64,000 nucleotides of DNA. Origin: DASZVB01 sp035545855. Its GTDB lineage: Bacteria; Myxococcota_A; Polyangia; Polyangiales; Polyangiaceae. The translations under genes were made by a program, and so were the position numbers. The notes below the pieces were generated by a model that was not told where the DNA came from, ran no database searches, and was given only the letters and a program-made list of their open reading frames with translations. Below are positions 63,263-64,000 of this stretch, in pieces (positions within the stretch are counted from its first letter, which is position 1; each line of letters opens with the position of its first letter). The DNA lies in NCBI GenBank assembly GCA_035545855.1, contig DASZXK010000168.1:20373-84372 (forward strand), written 5' to 3'.

Positions 63263-64000
63263 ATGCACAGCCGTACCGGTCTCTCCCTTCGCGTCCTCGG
63301 TTTCTCGTCGCTTTCTCTGCTCGCCGCTGCATGCGGTGGTCAGAGCGACTTCGCGGACGTCAACGCGAACGGTCCCGCGGCGGACCAGGGGGACGGTGGT
63401 CTTCTCGTGGGTGAGCCGGGCAATCCGCGCTGCGGCGTGGAGTTCCGCTGCGGAGACGGCGGGACGTCTCTCGCCGAGGATGGCGGCGGTCTCCAGGGTG
63501 GCGGCGATCCGGGCGGCGGCCTCGAAGGCGGTGGCGACCAGGGCGGAGGCCTTCAAGGCGGCGGCGACCAGGGCGGCGGCCAGCAGGGTGGCGGCCTGTT
63601 CGGCGGCGGCCAGCAGGGTGGCGGTCTCTTCGGCGGCGGCCAGCAGGGCGGCGGTCTCTTCGGCGGCGGCCAGCAGGGCGGCGGTCTCTTCGGCGGCGGC
63701 CAGCAGGGCGGTGGCCTGTTCGGCGGTGGTCTGTTCGGCGGCGGCCAGCAAGGCGGCGGTCAGCAGGGCGGCGGCCTGTTCGGTGGCGGCCTGTTCGGTG
63801 GCGGTCAGCAAGGAGGTGGCCAGCAGGGTGGCGGTCTCTTCGGTGGCGGCCTGTTCGGCGGCGGTCAGCAAGGCGGCGGCCAGCAAGGCGGCGGCCTGTT
63901 CGGTGGCGGCCAGCAGGGTGGCGGTCTCTTCGGCGGCGGCCAGCAGGGCGGCGGTCTCTTCGGCGGCGGCCAGCAGGGCGGCGGTCTCTTCGGCGGCGGC
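63263..64000 (+). CDS. Glycine-rich repeat lipoprotein, C terminus beyond the window
   Basis: The open frame from ATG 63263 (GGAG with a six-base gap) gives a lipobox (SSLSLLAAAC) and a short Asp/Gly region with one Cys pair (CGVEFRC). From residue ~107 it is almost entirely a repeat of QQGGG, LFGGG and the decapeptide QQGGGLFGGG. No stop occurs before 64000, so the length is unknown. Earlier repeats are irregular (LQGGGDPGGG, LEGGGDQGGG), suggesting the array grew from them. Expected role is surface-exposed or structural; the true function is unknown. Confidence 0.8.
   Translation, partial: MHSRTGLSLRVLGFSSLSLLAAACGGQSDFADVNANGPAADQGDGGLLVGEPGNPRCGVEFRCGDGGTSLAEDGGGLQGGGDPGGGLEGGGDQGGGLQGGGDQGGGQQGGGLFGGGQQGGGLFGGGQQGGGLFGGGQQGGGLFGGGQQGGGLFGGGLFGGGQQGGGQQGGGLFGGGLFGGGQQGGGQQGGGLFGGGLFGGGQQGGGQQGGGLFGGGQQGGGLFGGGQQGGGLFGGGQQGGGLFGGG
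63581..64000 (+). repeat. Coding tandem repeat, units of 15 and 30 bp
   Basis: CAGCAGGGCGGCGGT and CTCTTCGGCGGCGGC units alternate almost without error, in frame, to the window edge. Near-identity at the DNA level, including third positions, suggests recent expansion or gene conversion. Confidence 0.85.

Overview
The window is high-GC chromosomal DNA that reads like a member of the Myxococcota, most likely a Polyangiales-type myxobacterium. The reasons are the very GC-rich third codon positions, the many GTG starts, and the many lipoproteins (lipobox then Cys, followed by Pro/Ala- or Gly-rich linkers). It also has two Ser/Thr kinases with C-terminal membrane anchors, an MglA-type GTPase, PrkA, paired M16 peptidases and a B12-dependent ribonucleotide reductase. 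The genus assignment is inference. I see no phage, transposase, integrase, CRISPR array or replication origin.

Layout. 1-6.4 kb: a partial Ala/Pro-rich protein, a lipoprotein N-acetylmuramoyl-L-alanine amidase, a NUDIX hydrolase, dksA and uvrA. 6.7-16.3 kb: an FGE-like anchored protein, a CAT-anticodon tRNA, a coiled-coil zinc-ribbon protein, then a collinear run of Ser/Thr kinase, DsbD-alpha-like lipoprotein, PrkA, APC permease, TatD and TonB-like protein, and a second CAT tRNA. 16.3-18.2 kb: repeat-rich non-coding DNA around an orphan response regulator with an XRE domain. 18.2-24.1 kb: two outer-membrane proteins (one FadL-like) facing two tandem paralogous lipoproteins of unknown function. 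24.5-30.2 kb: a TetR regulator, two acyl-CoA dehydrogenases, an LTxxQ lipoprotein, an amidase remnant and an SCP2 protein. 30.3-37.7 kb: repeat DNA, a TRAP-type binding protein, alanine dehydrogenase, tRNA-Pro and a tightly overlapping operon (nadB, CPBP protease, patatin, double Tudor-like lipoprotein). 37.7-47.6 kb: hflX, homoserine kinase-like, argH, a membrane-anchored PEGA-like protein, an MglA-type GTPase coupled to a PocR-like histidine kinase, thiL and two small paralogous lipoproteins. 47.8-53.9 kb: nrdJ with a long structured leader, then an ECF sigma / small membrane protein / Spy-like operon divergent from an eight-EF-hand lipoprotein. 54-64 kb: a membrane-fused metallophosphatase, three Cys-rich lipoproteins, an M16 peptidase pair, a second Ser/Thr kinase and a lipoprotein made of a glycine-rich decapeptide repeat that runs off the end.

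How it works together. Much of the window serves the cell envelope (wall amidase, porins, lipoproteins, periplasmic proteases, metal or stress sensing) and signal transduction (two STPKs, PrkA, RR-XRE, histidine kinase with GTPase, ECF sigma). Housekeeping genes (uvrA, dksA, nadB, argH, thiL, hflX, nrdJ, ald, tRNAs) are scattered among them. Lipoprotein genes have duplicated in tandem at three separate places (21-24, 46.6-47.6 and 55.7-57.1 kb). A family of short intergenic repeats, including a 14-bp palindrome, recurs near 16.4-16.8, 27.8-28.0 and 30.3-30.4 kb.
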